The notes: a model not told the origin generated them from the letters alone. 52,117 nucleotides of DNA from Oscillospiraceae bacterium (GCA_020024215.1 JAHHUC010000004.1:1-52117); one strand, 5' to 3'. Shown: positions 26,254-35,473, numbered from the stretch's first letter. Numbers and translations: made by a program.

Positions 26254-26997
26254 ATGAGTAATCGTATGGATGAGATAAGCTGGTTGGAATTTGACCAAAA
26301 ACGAAAAGAGACAGATCTTGTTATTATCCCCTCAGGAGCGGTAGAGGTTTATGGCCCCCATCTTCCAATGGGAAGTGACGGAATAGCGGCGATGGCCATT
26401 TCTGAAATGATAGCCCAAAAAATAAATGCTGTCATAGCTCCTCTTATTCCTATCGGAGAATCATCTGCACTCAGGTGCTTTCCAGGAACGCTGACAATTT
26501 CCAAAGAGGTTTTTGAAAAAGTAATTGATGAAATTTTTTTACAGCTTATAGCTTATGGCTTCAAGAATTTTTTGTTTGTAACAGGTCATGCTGGAAATGT
26601 AGATGCCATCAGTTATTACAGTAGAAAATATCAAGACGAATATGGCATCAAATGCGGTCAGGTAGATTGGTGGAGATTTACCAATGCCAATGGTGCAGAT
26701 GTATTTGAACTTTCTGGGCATATGGCGCATGGACATGCAAGTGAATGTGGAACTTCCGTTTTGCTTTATTTGCGTCCTGATCTTGTGGATATGTCCAAAG
26801 CGACAAAGGTTTCGCCCTCAGAAGAACTGTATACATATTCTGATTTTATTCGCTATATTCCTCTTACTGATAAAACTGATAATTCCACGGTAGGAGATGC
26901 TACCATTGGAACAAGGGAGAAGGGCGAAAGAATAGTTAAAAAATGTGTTGATCGAATTGTAGATTACATCAACTATGAATTCTACAATAAAAGATAA
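26254..26997 (+). CDS. Creatininase-family amidohydrolase with altered metal motif
   Basis: A 247-residue protein of the creatininase/creatinine amidohydrolase family, which hydrolyses cyclic amides or formamides using two metals. Family signs: PSGAVEVYGPHLPMGSDG near residue 30, VTGHAGN (about 120) and HGHASECGTS (about 170). The first motif normally reads E-x-H-G-P-H-L-P; here the first His is Tyr (E-V-Y), removing one expected ligand of the second metal. The start at ATG 26254 gives an 11-base spacing from GAGAGG; ATG 26245 is only 2 bases away. First gene of the module-1 operon, 21 bases before the substrate-binding protein. Confidence 0.82.
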   Translation: MSNRMDEISWLEFDQKRKETDLVIIPSGAVEVYGPHLPMGSDGIAAMAISEMIAQKINAVIAPLIPIGESSALRCFPGTLTISKEVFEKVIDEIFLQLIAYGFKNFLFVTGHAGNVDAISYYSRKYQDEYGIKCGQVDWWRFTNANGADVFELSGHMAHGHASECGTSVLLYLRPDLVDMSKATKVSPSEELYTYSDFIRYIPLTDKTDNSTVGDATIGTREKGERIVKKCVDRIVDYINYEFYNKR

Positions 26998-27018
26998 AAT
27001 TAGAAAGAAGGAAAATTT

Positions 27019-28581
27019 ATGAAAATCCGCATACTTTCCGCAGTTTTGGCATTGGCATTTTCATTAGCATCTTTAACAGGATGCGGAAATGGGGACTCAA
27101 AAGGCTCTTTGGCTTTAAACAAAGACTCCAATGTTGAGGCAGAGGGCGAAAAGAAGCAAAAGGATACCCTTGTTGTAGCAATTACAGAAGATCCTATGTC
27201 ACTTGATCCTCAGGAAAGCAACAGAGCATCCAACTGGGCAGTCCATAGACAGATTTATAATCATCTTGTAAAAGAGAATCCTGATGGTTCAGTTGAGCCG
27301 GAATTAGCAGTCAGCTGGGAATGGATTGATGATACAACTTTAAAAATGAAGCTCAGGGATGATGTTACCTTCCACAATGGAAGCAGGTTTACCGCAGAAG
27401 ATGTACTTTTTACAATTGATAAGGCGACAAAGACTTCAATCAGCGCATCTACTTTCAGCAGCTTTGATCCGGCTAATACAAAAATTATAAATGATTATGA
27501 AATAGACATTAAGTTTAAAGAGCCCTATGCTCCTGTATTCAATACATTGGCAGGGGGAAGAGGAGGCATTGTATCTAAGGCTTACTTTGAAGAGGTTGGG
27601 CCAGAGGTTGCAGCCAGAAAGCCTGTTGGTACAGGTCCGTATAGGTTTGTAAAATGGGATTCAGGCACACAGCTGGTACTAGAAAGAAATGATAATTATT
27701 GGGACAAGGAAAATGCCGCAAAGACAAAGAATGTTATTTTAAAGGTGGTAACAGATGCATCCAGCCGAGTTATTGAGCTTGAAACAGGAGCATCTGACCT
27801 GGCATTTGAAATTGCGACAACAGATATTGACAGAGTTAACAGTATTGAAGGGGTTAGAGCGGATGTTTCCGATTCAAATAGATATATGCTTGTAACCTTT
27901 TCTATGAAGGATAAGATACTAGCCAACAAAGACCTCAGATACGCACTTTCCTATGCAATAAACAGACAGGTAATAATTGATACTATTTATGGCGGAAATG
28001 CAAAAATGGCAACAGGAATGTATCCGCACAATGTTTTTGGATTTAAAGAAATAGAAAATTATATGCCCTACGATTTGGAAAAAGCCAAAGAATATATGGC
28101 AAAAGCAGGATATCCTGATGGTGGTTTAAAGTTAAAATTCTGCGTAGAAGATAGAACAGCTGACAAGCAGGTGGCTGAGGCACTTTATGCCATGTGGAAA
28201 GAAATTGGTGTTGAGGCAGAAATAATTGTTTCTACGGATTCTGCATATGTTGGGCAAGGCCACGAATATCAGTTGGGACTTAGAGCTGGCAATGCAAATG
28301 AGCCATCTAATATTCTCATTATATATGACTCTGCTTTTGCACAGAAAATTCAGCCTTGTGATGATCATATTGATTCTGAGCTCAAACGCTGCAAAACAAT
28401 ATTGGATCCTGTTGAAAGAGCCAAGGCTTACAAAGATCTGCAAGAATATTTATATGATATCAGATACACAGTTCCTTTATTGGAAACTCCTGTTGTATTT
28501 GGTGTAAGTGAGAAAATAGAAGGGTTTGAAGCTGACCCATTACAGCAGATTGACTTAAATAAAATTGCAGTTTTTGAATAG
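27019..28581 (+). CDS. Oligopeptide-type ABC transporter substrate-binding lipoprotein (module 1)
   Basis: A 520-residue extracellular binding protein of solute-binding family 5 (DppA/OppA-like). The lipoprotein signal ends SLTGC (about residue 22). The conserved SMDPQ-like opening reads DPMSLDPQES, and the family helix ALSYAINRQVIID and the C-terminal LYDIRYTVPLLE are present. It binds di/oligopeptides, nickel chelates or other small polar compounds in known members. Placement after the creatininase gene suggests an amide-containing ligand. A hairpin at 28633-28670 separates it from the permeases. Confidence 0.93.
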   Translation: MKIRILSAVLALAFSLASLTGCGNGDSKGSLALNKDSNVEAEGEKKQKDTLVVAITEDPMSLDPQESNRASNWAVHRQIYNHLVKENPDGSVEPELAVSWEWIDDTTLKMKLRDDVTFHNGSRFTAEDVLFTIDKATKTSISASTFSSFDPANTKIINDYEIDIKFKEPYAPVFNTLAGGRGGIVSKAYFEEVGPEVAARKPVGTGPYRFVKWDSGTQLVLERNDNYWDKENAAKTKNVILKVVTDASSRVIELETGASDLAFEIATTDIDRVNSIEGVRADVSDSNRYMLVTFSMKDKILANKDLRYALSYAINRQVIIDTIYGGNAKMATGMYPHNVFGFKEIENYMPYDLEKAKEYMAKAGYPDGGLKLKFCVEDRTADKQVAEALYAMWKEIGVEAEIIVSTDSAYVGQGHEYQLGLRAGNANEPSNILIIYDSAFAQKIQPCDDHIDSELKRCKTILDPVERAKAYKDLQEYLYDIRYTVPLLETPVVFGVSEKIEGFEADPLQQIDLNKIAVFE

Positions 28582-28632
28582 TTTGATTTTTATAAATCGT
28601 TTGAAAATTTTGTACTATCATAGTTTGGTGTT

Positions 28633-28670
28633 GAGGGGCAATTTTATGATAATAAGGTTGCCTCTTTCTT
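28633..28670 (+). terminator. Attenuator-like hairpin between binding protein and permease genes
   Basis: AGGGGCAA (28634-28641) pairs with TTGCCTCT, then TTCTTTG. It lies in the only sizeable gap (108 bases) of the operon, where partial termination would give more binding protein than permease. This is a common arrangement but is inferred here. Confidence 0.5.
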
Positions 28671-28689
28671 TGAAAGGAGTTCTTTGTAA

Positions 28690-29664
28690 ATGTTTAAATT
28701 TATTTTAAAGCGTTTACTTATGATGATTCCTGTTTTACTCGGTGTAACATTGGTTGTTTTCACAATTATGTTTTTTACACCAGGAGATCCAGCCTCCATA
28801 ATTTTAGGCGATATGGCAACAGAGGAGGATAGGGAAATCTTCAGAGAGGAACATGGTCTCAACGGTTCGTTTATTGAACAATATATTTCGTACATGGAGA
28901 GAGTTATTATACATGGTGATTTAGGCACATCATACACTACAAAGCTTTCAGTGACAGAAGAAATTTTATCAAGATTTCCCACTACATTTAAGCTTGCAGG
29001 ATTGAGTATTATACTGGCATGTATTATTGGCATAGCAGCTGGAATTATATCGGCTACAAGACAATATTCACTATTTGACAGAATATCTACCATGTTGGCT
29101 CTTATAGGCGTTTCACTTCCGAATTTTTGGCAGGGAATGATGCTTATAATTGTCTTTTCGGCATGGTTAGGCTGGCTTCCGCCTTCTGGATTCTCTACCC
29201 CAATACACTGGATACTTCCAGCAATAACAATAGGAACCAGTTCAGCGGCTAACATTATGAGGATGACAAGATCGTCTATGTTGGAGGTAATAAGACAGGA
29301 TTATATAAGAACAGCAAGAGCGAAGGGCCAAATTGAAAGAGTGGTAATTGTTAAGCATGCATTGAGAAATGCACTTATACCTATAATTACAGTGGTCGGA
29401 CTTAACTTTGGAAAGCTTTTGGGCGGCGCTGTTTTAACAGAATCCATTTTTTCCATTGCAGGTATAGGCAAGCTAATGGTAGATGCCATAAAAGCTAAAA
29501 ATACACCTATGGTTCAGGGTGGAGTTTTGTTTATAGCTGTTGTTATGTGTTTTATTAACCTATTGGTTGATATTCTTTACGCCTATGTAGATCCTGCAAT
29601 CAGATCACAATATATGAAGGGAAGAAAGACAAAGTTTGAAAGGAGGATAGCAAATGAAGGATAA
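28690..29664 (+). CDS. Oligopeptide-type ABC permease, DppB-like (module 1)
   Basis: A 324-residue inner-membrane permease with about six membrane helices. The N-terminal LKRLLMMIPVLLGVTLVVF helix, the GSFIEQYISYMERVIIHGDLGTSY loop region and the EAA-type coupling motif DYIRTARAKGQIERVVIVKHALRNALIP (about residues 212-240) identify a DppB/OppB protein. AAAGGAG precedes the ATG. Its end overlaps the next gene by 11 bases. Confidence 0.94.
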   Translation: MFKFILKRLLMMIPVLLGVTLVVFTIMFFTPGDPASIILGDMATEEDREIFREEHGLNGSFIEQYISYMERVIIHGDLGTSYTTKLSVTEEILSRFPTTFKLAGLSIILACIIGIAAGIISATRQYSLFDRISTMLALIGVSLPNFWQGMMLIIVFSAWLGWLPPSGFSTPIHWILPAITIGTSSAANIMRMTRSSMLEVIRQDYIRTARAKGQIERVVIVKHALRNALIPIITVVGLNFGKLLGGAVLTESIFSIAGIGKLMVDAIKAKNTPMVQGGVLFIAVVMCFINLLVDILYAYVDPAIRSQYMKGRKTKFERRIANEG

Positions 29665-30523
29665 TAATATTCCGCTTAAAAAGAAAAGCCAATTCAAGGA
29701 TATTGTGAAAAGATTCTTGAAGGATAAGGTGGCTGTATTGAGTTTGATTTTTATTGTATTCCTTGTATTTTGTGCTCTTTTCCCAAATGTGGTTGCACCT
29801 TATGAATATGATAAATATGATATGGCACATGCTTTTTCACCTGTGTCTTTTGAACATTTCTTTGGAACGGATAACTATGGAAGGGATATTTTCAGCAGAG
29901 TGGTTTATGGTGCAAGAATATCTTTGGGTATCGGTCTTGTTGCTGTCATATCTTCTTGCTTTGTTGGTATTATCCTAGGGGCTATTGCCGGCTATTACAG
30001 TGACAGAATTGATAATATTATTATGAGACTTATGGATATAATGCTGGCAATACCATCTATTCTTCTTATGATGGCAATAGTGACTGCATTGGGAAACAGT
30101 ACATTGAATCTCACTATTGCCATAGCTGTCAGCAATGTTCCGGGCTATGCAAGGATAGTAAGAGCATCTGTAATGACAGAAAAAGGAAAAGAATATATAG
30201 AAGCAGCAAAATCGGTGGGAAGCTCTGATTTTAAAATTATTATGCGCCATATACTGCCAAACTGTATGGCTCCAATTATTGTTCAGGCAACAATGAGTAT
30301 AGCTACCTCTATTCTTTCTATTGCAGCACTTTCGTTTGTCGGTTTAGGTATCACACCTCCTACTCCGGAATGGGGATCTATGCTTAATGATGCTCAGAGC
30401 TTTATGAGGGACCATTATCATGTAGTTTTATTTCCAGGTCTTATGATCATGCTCACGGTATTTGCTTTTAACCTTTTAGGTGATGGCCTTCGTGATGCTC
30501 TCGATCCCAAGCTAAAAAATTAG
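29654..30523 (+). CDS. Oligopeptide-type ABC permease, DppC-like (module 1)
   Basis: A 289-residue permease of the DppC/OppC type with an N-terminal cytoplasmic segment and about six helices. HFFGTDNYGRDIFSRVVYGAR is the conserved DppC region, and EYIEAAKSVGSSDFKIIMRHILPN is the coupling loop. AAAGGAGG precedes the ATG inside the end of the upstream permease gene. Confidence 0.95.
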   Translation: MKDNNIPLKKKSQFKDIVKRFLKDKVAVLSLIFIVFLVFCALFPNVVAPYEYDKYDMAHAFSPVSFEHFFGTDNYGRDIFSRVVYGARISLGIGLVAVISSCFVGIILGAIAGYYSDRIDNIIMRLMDIMLAIPSILLMMAIVTALGNSTLNLTIAIAVSNVPGYARIVRASVMTEKGKEYIEAAKSVGSSDFKIIMRHILPNCMAPIIVQATMSIATSILSIAALSFVGLGITPPTPEWGSMLNDAQSFMRDHYHVVLFPGLMIMLTVFAFNLLGDGLRDALDPKLKN

Positions 30524-30535
30524 AGGTGTGATGAT

Positions 30536-31513
30536 ATGGATAACAAAATTTTAGATATTAAGAATTTATCTATTACATATGAGGCTGATGGAGCTATTGT
30601 AAAGGCGGTCAACGATATAAGCTTCAGCTTGGAAAAAGGAGATGCACTGGGGATTGTAGGAGAGACAGGAGCGGGAAAAACCACCACAGCCCTTGCAATA
30701 ATGCAGCTTCTTCCCAATATCAATTCAAAAATAGCAGGTGGAGAAATAAAATATGAGGGTATTGATGTAATAACCATGTCCGAAGAAAAAAAGAGAGAGT
30801 ATAGGGGCAATAAAATATCCATGATATTTCAAGATCCTATGACAGCTCTTAACCCCATATTTACGGTGGGAGAACAGATTGCGGAGGTAATACGCCTTCA
30901 CAATACAGTTACTGAAAAAGAAGCATCTAAAAGAGCAGAGAATATGCTGGAAATGGTGGGAATACCCAAAAACAGATACTATGATTATCCTCACCAATTT
31001 TCCGGCGGAATGAAGCAAAGAGTAATCATTGCTATTGCACTTGCCTGCACACCCTCACTGCTCATTGCTGATGAGCCTACAACTGCATTGGATGTAACCA
31101 TTCAGGCGCAGGTTCTGGCACTTATTGAAGGATTGAGGAAAGAAAATAATACGTCCTTGATACTTATAACCCATGACCTTGGAGTTATTGCAGAAACCTG
31201 TGAAAAAGCTGCAATAATGTATGCAGGAGAAATAGTTGAAATTGGAACAACAGAGCAAATTTTTAATAATACACGACACCCTTACACAGAGGGGCTTTTT
31301 GGTTCCATCCCCAATATAAATAAGAAGGTACATAGACTTACACCTATTCCTGGCCTTGCACCTGATCCTGCCGATCTTCCTGATGGCTGTAAATTTGCAC
31401 CTAGATGCAAGTATAAATGCGAAGAGTGTGAAAGGGGAAATATTCCTGCATTTTTAGTTGAAGAAGGACATTTTGTGAAATGTCTCAGATGCAGGGATAA
31501 TCAGGAGGTGTAG
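30536..31513 (+). CDS. Oligopeptide-type ABC ATPase, DppD-like (module 1)
   Basis: A 325-residue ATPase. Walker A GETGAGKTTT, signature FSGGMKQRVIIAIAL, Walker B LLIADEPTTALDVT. The C-terminal oligopeptide-transporter extension has the cysteine cluster CKFAPRCKYKCEECERG typical of DppD. The ATG follows GAGGTG by 7 bases, 12 bases after the permease gene. Confidence 0.95.
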   Translation: MDNKILDIKNLSITYEADGAIVKAVNDISFSLEKGDALGIVGETGAGKTTTALAIMQLLPNINSKIAGGEIKYEGIDVITMSEEKKREYRGNKISMIFQDPMTALNPIFTVGEQIAEVIRLHNTVTEKEASKRAENMLEMVGIPKNRYYDYPHQFSGGMKQRVIIAIALACTPSLLIADEPTTALDVTIQAQVLALIEGLRKENNTSLILITHDLGVIAETCEKAAIMYAGEIVEIGTTEQIFNNTRHPYTEGLFGSIPNINKKVHRLTPIPGLAPDPADLPDGCKFAPRCKYKCEECERGNIPAFLVEEGHFVKCLRCRDNQEV

Positions 31514-31515
31514 TG

Positions 31516-32508
31516 ATGAGTAAAATGCTTGAAGTAAGTAATTTAAAGAAATATTTTAAAACACCCAGTGGTATGCTTCATGCTGTTGATGATGTTTCGT
31601 TTGATATAGAAAAAGGACAAACACTTGGAGTTGTGGGTGAATCCGGATGTGGAAAATCTACATTGGGAAGAACTATAATGAGGCTTCATGCACCTACATC
31701 AGGAAGGGTCATATTTGATGGAAAAGAAAGCGGCAGCTTTAAAGAAAGTGCAGCTGAAATAAAGGAACATCACAAAAATATGCAGATGATATTTCAGGAT
31801 CCCTATTCTTCTTTAAATCCAAGAATGTCTGTCAGCGAGATAATTGCCGAACCCTTGATAAATTATCATATGTATAAAAATAAGGAGGAGCTTTGGAGAC
31901 AGGTATATGAACTGATGGATACTGTTGGTCTTGCAAGAAGGCTTGCAAATGCTTATCCCCATGAATTGGATGGTGGACGAAGACAAAGAATTGGCGTGGC
32001 CAGAGCTTTGGCAGTAAACCCTAAGTTTATAGTTTGCGATGAACCTGTTTCAGCCTTAGATGTGTCTATACAGGCTCAGATACTTAATCTTATGCAAGAT
32101 CTTCAGCAGCAAAGAAGCCTTACTTATATGTTTATAACCCATAATATGTCAGTTGTTAAGCATATTTCAGATGAGATAATTGTTATGTATCTTGGTACAG
32201 TTGTTGAATGTGCTTCCTCGGATGACATATTTAAGGACAGGCTTCATCCGTATACAAAGGCTCTTTTGGATGCTATTCCTGTTGCAGAGATAAACAATAA
32301 CAGAAAAGAAAGAACTCTGTTGAAGGGAGAAATAAGCTCTCCTATAAATCCGAAGCCTGGATGCAGATTTGCCGTAAGATGCCCATATGCAGAGGAAAAA
32401 TGCTATAATTTCACACCTGAATTAAGAGAGGTTCTGCCACATCATAGGGTTACCTGCCATTATGCTGAAAAAATCAATCACTTGTCAGTGAATCACAGGG
32501 AGGATTAA
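31516..32508 (+). CDS. Oligopeptide-type ABC ATPase, DppF-like, with variant signature motif (module 1)
   Basis: A 330-residue ATPase partner of the DppD-like protein. Walker A GESGCGKST, Walker B FIVCDEPVSALDVS and the C-terminal CRFAVRCPYAEEKC cysteine region are normal. The signature reads ELDGGRRQRIGVARAL, with Asp where LSGGQ has Ser and Arg where it has Gln. I have the impression that this LDGGRRQR form occurs in other clostridial DppF-like proteins, so it may mark an asymmetric ATPase pair. Start ATG 31516 follows AGGAGG by 7 bases. Confidence 0.93.
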   Translation: MSKMLEVSNLKKYFKTPSGMLHAVDDVSFDIEKGQTLGVVGESGCGKSTLGRTIMRLHAPTSGRVIFDGKESGSFKESAAEIKEHHKNMQMIFQDPYSSLNPRMSVSEIIAEPLINYHMYKNKEELWRQVYELMDTVGLARRLANAYPHELDGGRRQRIGVARALAVNPKFIVCDEPVSALDVSIQAQILNLMQDLQQQRSLTYMFITHNMSVVKHISDEIIVMYLGTVVECASSDDIFKDRLHPYTKALLDAIPVAEINNNRKERTLLKGEISSPINPKPGCRFAVRCPYAEEKCYNFTPELREVLPHHRVTCHYAEKINHLSVNHRED

Positions 32509-32510
32509 AG

Positions 32511-33356
32511 TTGGAACGTTTAAGAAAATATAAAATAGCAGTAGCACAGTTGGACAGTCAGAATAATAAGAAGGACAATCTTGAAAAAGTATGCAGATAT
32601 ATTGATATGGCTGCTGCTGAAGGTGCAAGGATTATCAGCTTTCCCGAAACTATGAACCTAAGAGGTGACAATATAGGAGAAGGTGGAGAAAGGGAAAAAA
32701 TTCCTGGATATACTACGGAAATTCTTATGGAAAAAGCTGTACAAAAGAAAATTTATATTCATAGTGGAAGTTTTTCAGAATATATTGAGGGAGATGACAG
32801 AGGATATAATACATCAGTGGTAATTGATCCTCAGGGAAATATTCTTTGCAAGTATAGAAAGCTTCACACATTTGATGTCACTCTCCCTGATGGAACTGTT
32901 TGTGCAGAAAGTGAAAAGATTAAGCCAGGGGATGATATTGTTACAGTTGATACGCCCTTAGGTATTTTAGGCATGTCTATTTGCTATGATATAAGATTTC
33001 CGGAAATTTATCGTATAATGGCTTTGAGAGGGGCACAGGTAATCTTTACACCGGCAAATTTTACAACGCCAACAGGCAAGGATCATTGGGAGACTATTCT
33101 TAGAACAAGGGCTATTGAAAATGGGTGCTATGTTGTGGCAGCTGATCAGATAGGAAGAAAAAAGGACGCACAATTTTCTTCTTATGGAAACAGTCTTATT
33201 GTTGATCCTTGGGGTACAGTTATTGCACGTTCAGGAGATCATGAAGGGGTGATTTATGCGGAAATAGATTTTGACTTTCTTGATTCAATAAGGGCTAAGA
33301 TTCCATCTTTGAAAAATAGACGTACAGACGTGTATGAATTAAATGAGAGAAGGTAA
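32511..33356 (+). CDS. Nitrilase-superfamily carbon-nitrogen hydrolase (amidase/carbamoylase-like)
   Basis: A 281-residue cytoplasmic hydrolase of the nitrilase superfamily, which cleaves amides, N-carbamoyl compounds or omega-amides with a Glu-Lys-Cys triad. The triad is intact: E46 in SFPETMNL, K117 in CKYRKLHTFD and C158 in SICYDIRFPE. The pattern is closest to the Nit/omega-amidase branch. The start codon is TTG 32511 with GGAGG 7 bases upstream. It lies 2 bases after the DppF-like gene and is probably the enzyme that breaks the imported compound's second C-N bond; this is inferred. Confidence 0.9.
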   Translation: MERLRKYKIAVAQLDSQNNKKDNLEKVCRYIDMAAAEGARIISFPETMNLRGDNIGEGGEREKIPGYTTEILMEKAVQKKIYIHSGSFSEYIEGDDRGYNTSVVIDPQGNILCKYRKLHTFDVTLPDGTVCAESEKIKPGDDIVTVDTPLGILGMSICYDIRFPEIYRIMALRGAQVIFTPANFTTPTGKDHWETILRTRAIENGCYVVAADQIGRKKDAQFSSYGNSLIVDPWGTVIARSGDHEGVIYAEIDFDFLDSIRAKIPSLKNRRTDVYELNERR

Positions 33357-33361
33357 TTTAT

Positions 33362-34024
33362 ATGGCACTTAGCAAAGAATTGATTGAAAGATTTATGAAG
33401 GTTGATCCTGCTACTATTGGTCATTACATCAGCGGAGGATATATGAGGCCGGAGATGAAGCCTATTTGCAAAAACAGCAAAATGATAGGTCCTGCATATA
33501 CTGTAAGGATGCAGGGAAAGGATTCAGCTTGCCTTTATTATGCTATGAAGCATGCGCCAAAGGGCTCGGTGCTGGTAGTTGACAGATGCAAAGATAATAC
33601 ATATGCCTGTGTGGGTGAGATGGTAGCCTTGCTTTCAAAATGCAGGGGGTTTGCAGGAATTGTAGTTGATGGACCTGCAACCGATTCTGTCAGCATTGAA
33701 AAAATGGGATATCCAATATTTTGTACAGGAATAACAGCAGTTACAACCAATGTAATCGGAATAAGCGGAGAAGTAGATGTACCAATTAGCTGCAGTGGAG
33801 CTGTTGTAAATCCTGGAGATATAGTTTTTGGGGATGCAGATGGAGTTATAGTTCTTCCTTCTGATGGGTATGAGGAAGCACTTGAAAAAGCTGAGGCAGC
33901 TGTTGCTAATGAAGCAGAGCTTAGGAAACATTTTCTCAACGGAGAATTTGCCAATATAAATATTGACAGATTGTGGAATGCAGACGTGCTTGGAAGGATA
34001 AATGAATTAAAAAAATTCGAGTAG
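33362..34024 (+). CDS. RraA-like / HMG-CHA aldolase family protein
   Basis: A 220-residue protein of the RraA-like fold. Relatives include the RNase E inhibitor RraA and the metal-dependent 4-hydroxy-4-methyl-2-oxoglutarate / 4-carboxy-4-hydroxy-2-oxoadipate aldolases. Seen: IGPAYTVR, GDADGVIVLPSDGYEEAL and AGIVVDGPATDSVSIEKMGYPIFCTG. In aldolases this last motif reads DGxxRD; here the catalytic Arg is Thr (DGPATD). Aldolase or oxaloacetate decarboxylase activity is therefore uncertain. It is the last gene of the module-1 operon, 5 bases after the nitrilase gene. Confidence 0.82.
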   Translation: MALSKELIERFMKVDPATIGHYISGGYMRPEMKPICKNSKMIGPAYTVRMQGKDSACLYYAMKHAPKGSVLVVDRCKDNTYACVGEMVALLSKCRGFAGIVVDGPATDSVSIEKMGYPIFCTGITAVTTNVIGISGEVDVPISCSGAVVNPGDIVFGDADGVIVLPSDGYEEALEKAEAAVANEAELRKHFLNGEFANINIDRLWNADVLGRINELKKFE

Positions 34025-34096
34025 TTAAATTTGAGTGTCAATTATCACCAAACGCTGAAAATTATATCTTGAAATGAAAATAAAATATAATTATTA

Positions 34097-34160
34097 AAGC
34101 CAAATAAAAGTATGGCATGGTTTTCCCTTACTGAAACCATGCCATACTTTTATTTGGCTT
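34097..34160. terminator. Very long perfect hairpin ending module 1
   Basis: A 27-bp perfect inverted repeat (34097-34123 with 34134-34160) with a 10-base loop. The arms include AGTATGGCATGG and CCATGCCATACT. It is longer than a normal terminator stem, lies between two convergent operons, and is probably a bidirectional terminator or a transcript-stabilising structure. The rest of 34025-34403 holds only a 37-codon coding-like minus-strand stretch (34208-34321) without a start. Confidence 0.7.
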
Positions 34161-34403
34161 TGCATATTGACATTCCTGAAGAAATTATCTGAGCGCTTAT
34201 TGTTGAATTAAAGCAGTGAAAAGCAGAATTTTGCATAGCTTATCAATGTTGTCTGTGAGACTTTGCCGGCTCTTATTATTATGGGTGTGCCTTGAAATTT
34301 AACCCGCTTTAAAATTCTCTTTTATGCTTGGGCACTCTTTAAAATTTGAATATTAAATTTTGGAAGTATGTGTCTGACTAAACAAAAGCTTCATAAAATA
34401 TTG

Positions 34404-35339
34404 CTATTTCAGCTTTTCTTTTATACCCTCAGGCCCGAATTCTTCCTTAAAAATTTCGATAAATCTTAAAGCGGGCTCTGTCAGCATTGTGTTTTTTCTG
34501 TTTATTATGCAAATATCCCTTTTGGGATCCAGCCCTTCAACATAGAAATAGTCCACATTTGGAAGAGGCTGGCTTAATCTTACGAAATATTCAGGAAGCA
34601 AGGTGACTCCCAAATTAGCTGCAACAAGCTGATGAGCAAGCTCTACCCTTTCACATTCTATTCCATATATGGGCGTAAAGTCTTCAAGCTCACACAATGC
34701 CCTTATTGAATGTCCCATATAATATTGAGCCGACAGGGCGATGAATGGCTTATCCTTGAGATTATAAAGACGTGTGGATGGATAAAAATCACTGTCATGG
34801 TGAACAGTTTCTTTGATGTTATAGCAAGAGGGAACAGCCAAGATGATTCTCTCGGTATTTACTATTGTGCTTGAATAATGAACAGTGTCAGCAGGTGCAT
34901 TGTGTATAATTACATCCAGCTCTCGCCTTTCCATGCGTTTATACAGCTCTTCTCCTGTTCCTTCACACACATTTATCGCACATTGGGGAAATTCTTTTGA
35001 AAGCCTTTTTGCAACAATAGGCAGCATGTACGGACTTCTATGGGGAGACATTCCGATGTAAAGTTTGGAATATCCCTGTCTGGATATGGCTGAAATTTGA
35101 CGGTTGAGCTGGGATTCCGAAAGCAAGATATCCTCAGCCCATTCAACATATAGTTTGCCTGCATAGGTAAGCGAAACAGGAATGGTTTTTCTGTCAAAAA
35201 GCGGTGTTCCCAAGTCGTTTTCCAACGATTGTATGCTATAACTTAAAGTAGGCTGTGAAATGAACAGCTTTTGAGCAGCCTTTGTGAAGCTTGACTCCTT
35301 TGCAACAGTAACAACATATCTTAAAGTATTAAAATTCAT
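34404..35339 (-). CDS. LysR-family transcriptional regulator (module 2)
   Basis: A 311-residue LysR-type regulator. The N-terminal helix-turn-helix (FTKAAQKLFISQPTLSYSIQ) is followed by an effector-binding domain beginning KLYIGMSPHRSPYMLP, as in CynR/BenM-like regulators. It is divergent from module 2. Two inverted repeats in the 500-base gap (35432-35473 and 35511-35525) are plausible sites; the second abuts the -35 box of the module-2 promoter, as expected for a LysR activator. Effector unknown. Confidence 0.92.
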   Translation of the reverse strand: MNFNTLRYVVTVAKESSFTKAAQKLFISQPTLSYSIQSLENDLGTPLFDRKTIPVSLTYAGKLYVEWAEDILLSESQLNRQISAISRQGYSKLYIGMSPHRSPYMLPIVAKRLSKEFPQCAINVCEGTGEELYKRMERRELDVIIHNAPADTVHYSSTIVNTERIILAVPSCYNIKETVHHDSDFYPSTRLYNLKDKPFIALSAQYYMGHSIRALCELEDFTPIYGIECERVELAHQLVAANLGVTLLPEYFVRLSQPLPNVDYFYVEGLDPKRDICIINRKNTMLTEPALRFIEIFKEEFGPEGIKEKLK

Positions 35340-35431
35340 ATTGCACTTCCTTTAAGAAAATTTACAAATCAATTATATCATACTTATAGAAAAAATCAAT
35401 ATAGCAGCATAAGGGCTCAATTACATATGCA

Positions 35432-35473
35432 ATACCATAGCCATATATTTAAAAAGCATACAAATTATGGTAT
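35432..35473. promoter_or_regulatory. Inverted repeat upstream of the LysR gene
   Basis: ATACCATA (35432-35439) and TATGGTAT (35466-35473) form an 8-bp inverted repeat about 26 bases apart. It may be a second LysR contact site or part of the lysR promoter region. Confidence 0.35.

Noticed and set aside
34208..34321. 37-codon coding-like stretch on the minus strand downstream of the LysR gene
   Set aside because: No start codon, ribosome site or recognised family. It could be a gene remnant but cannot be supported from sequence alone.
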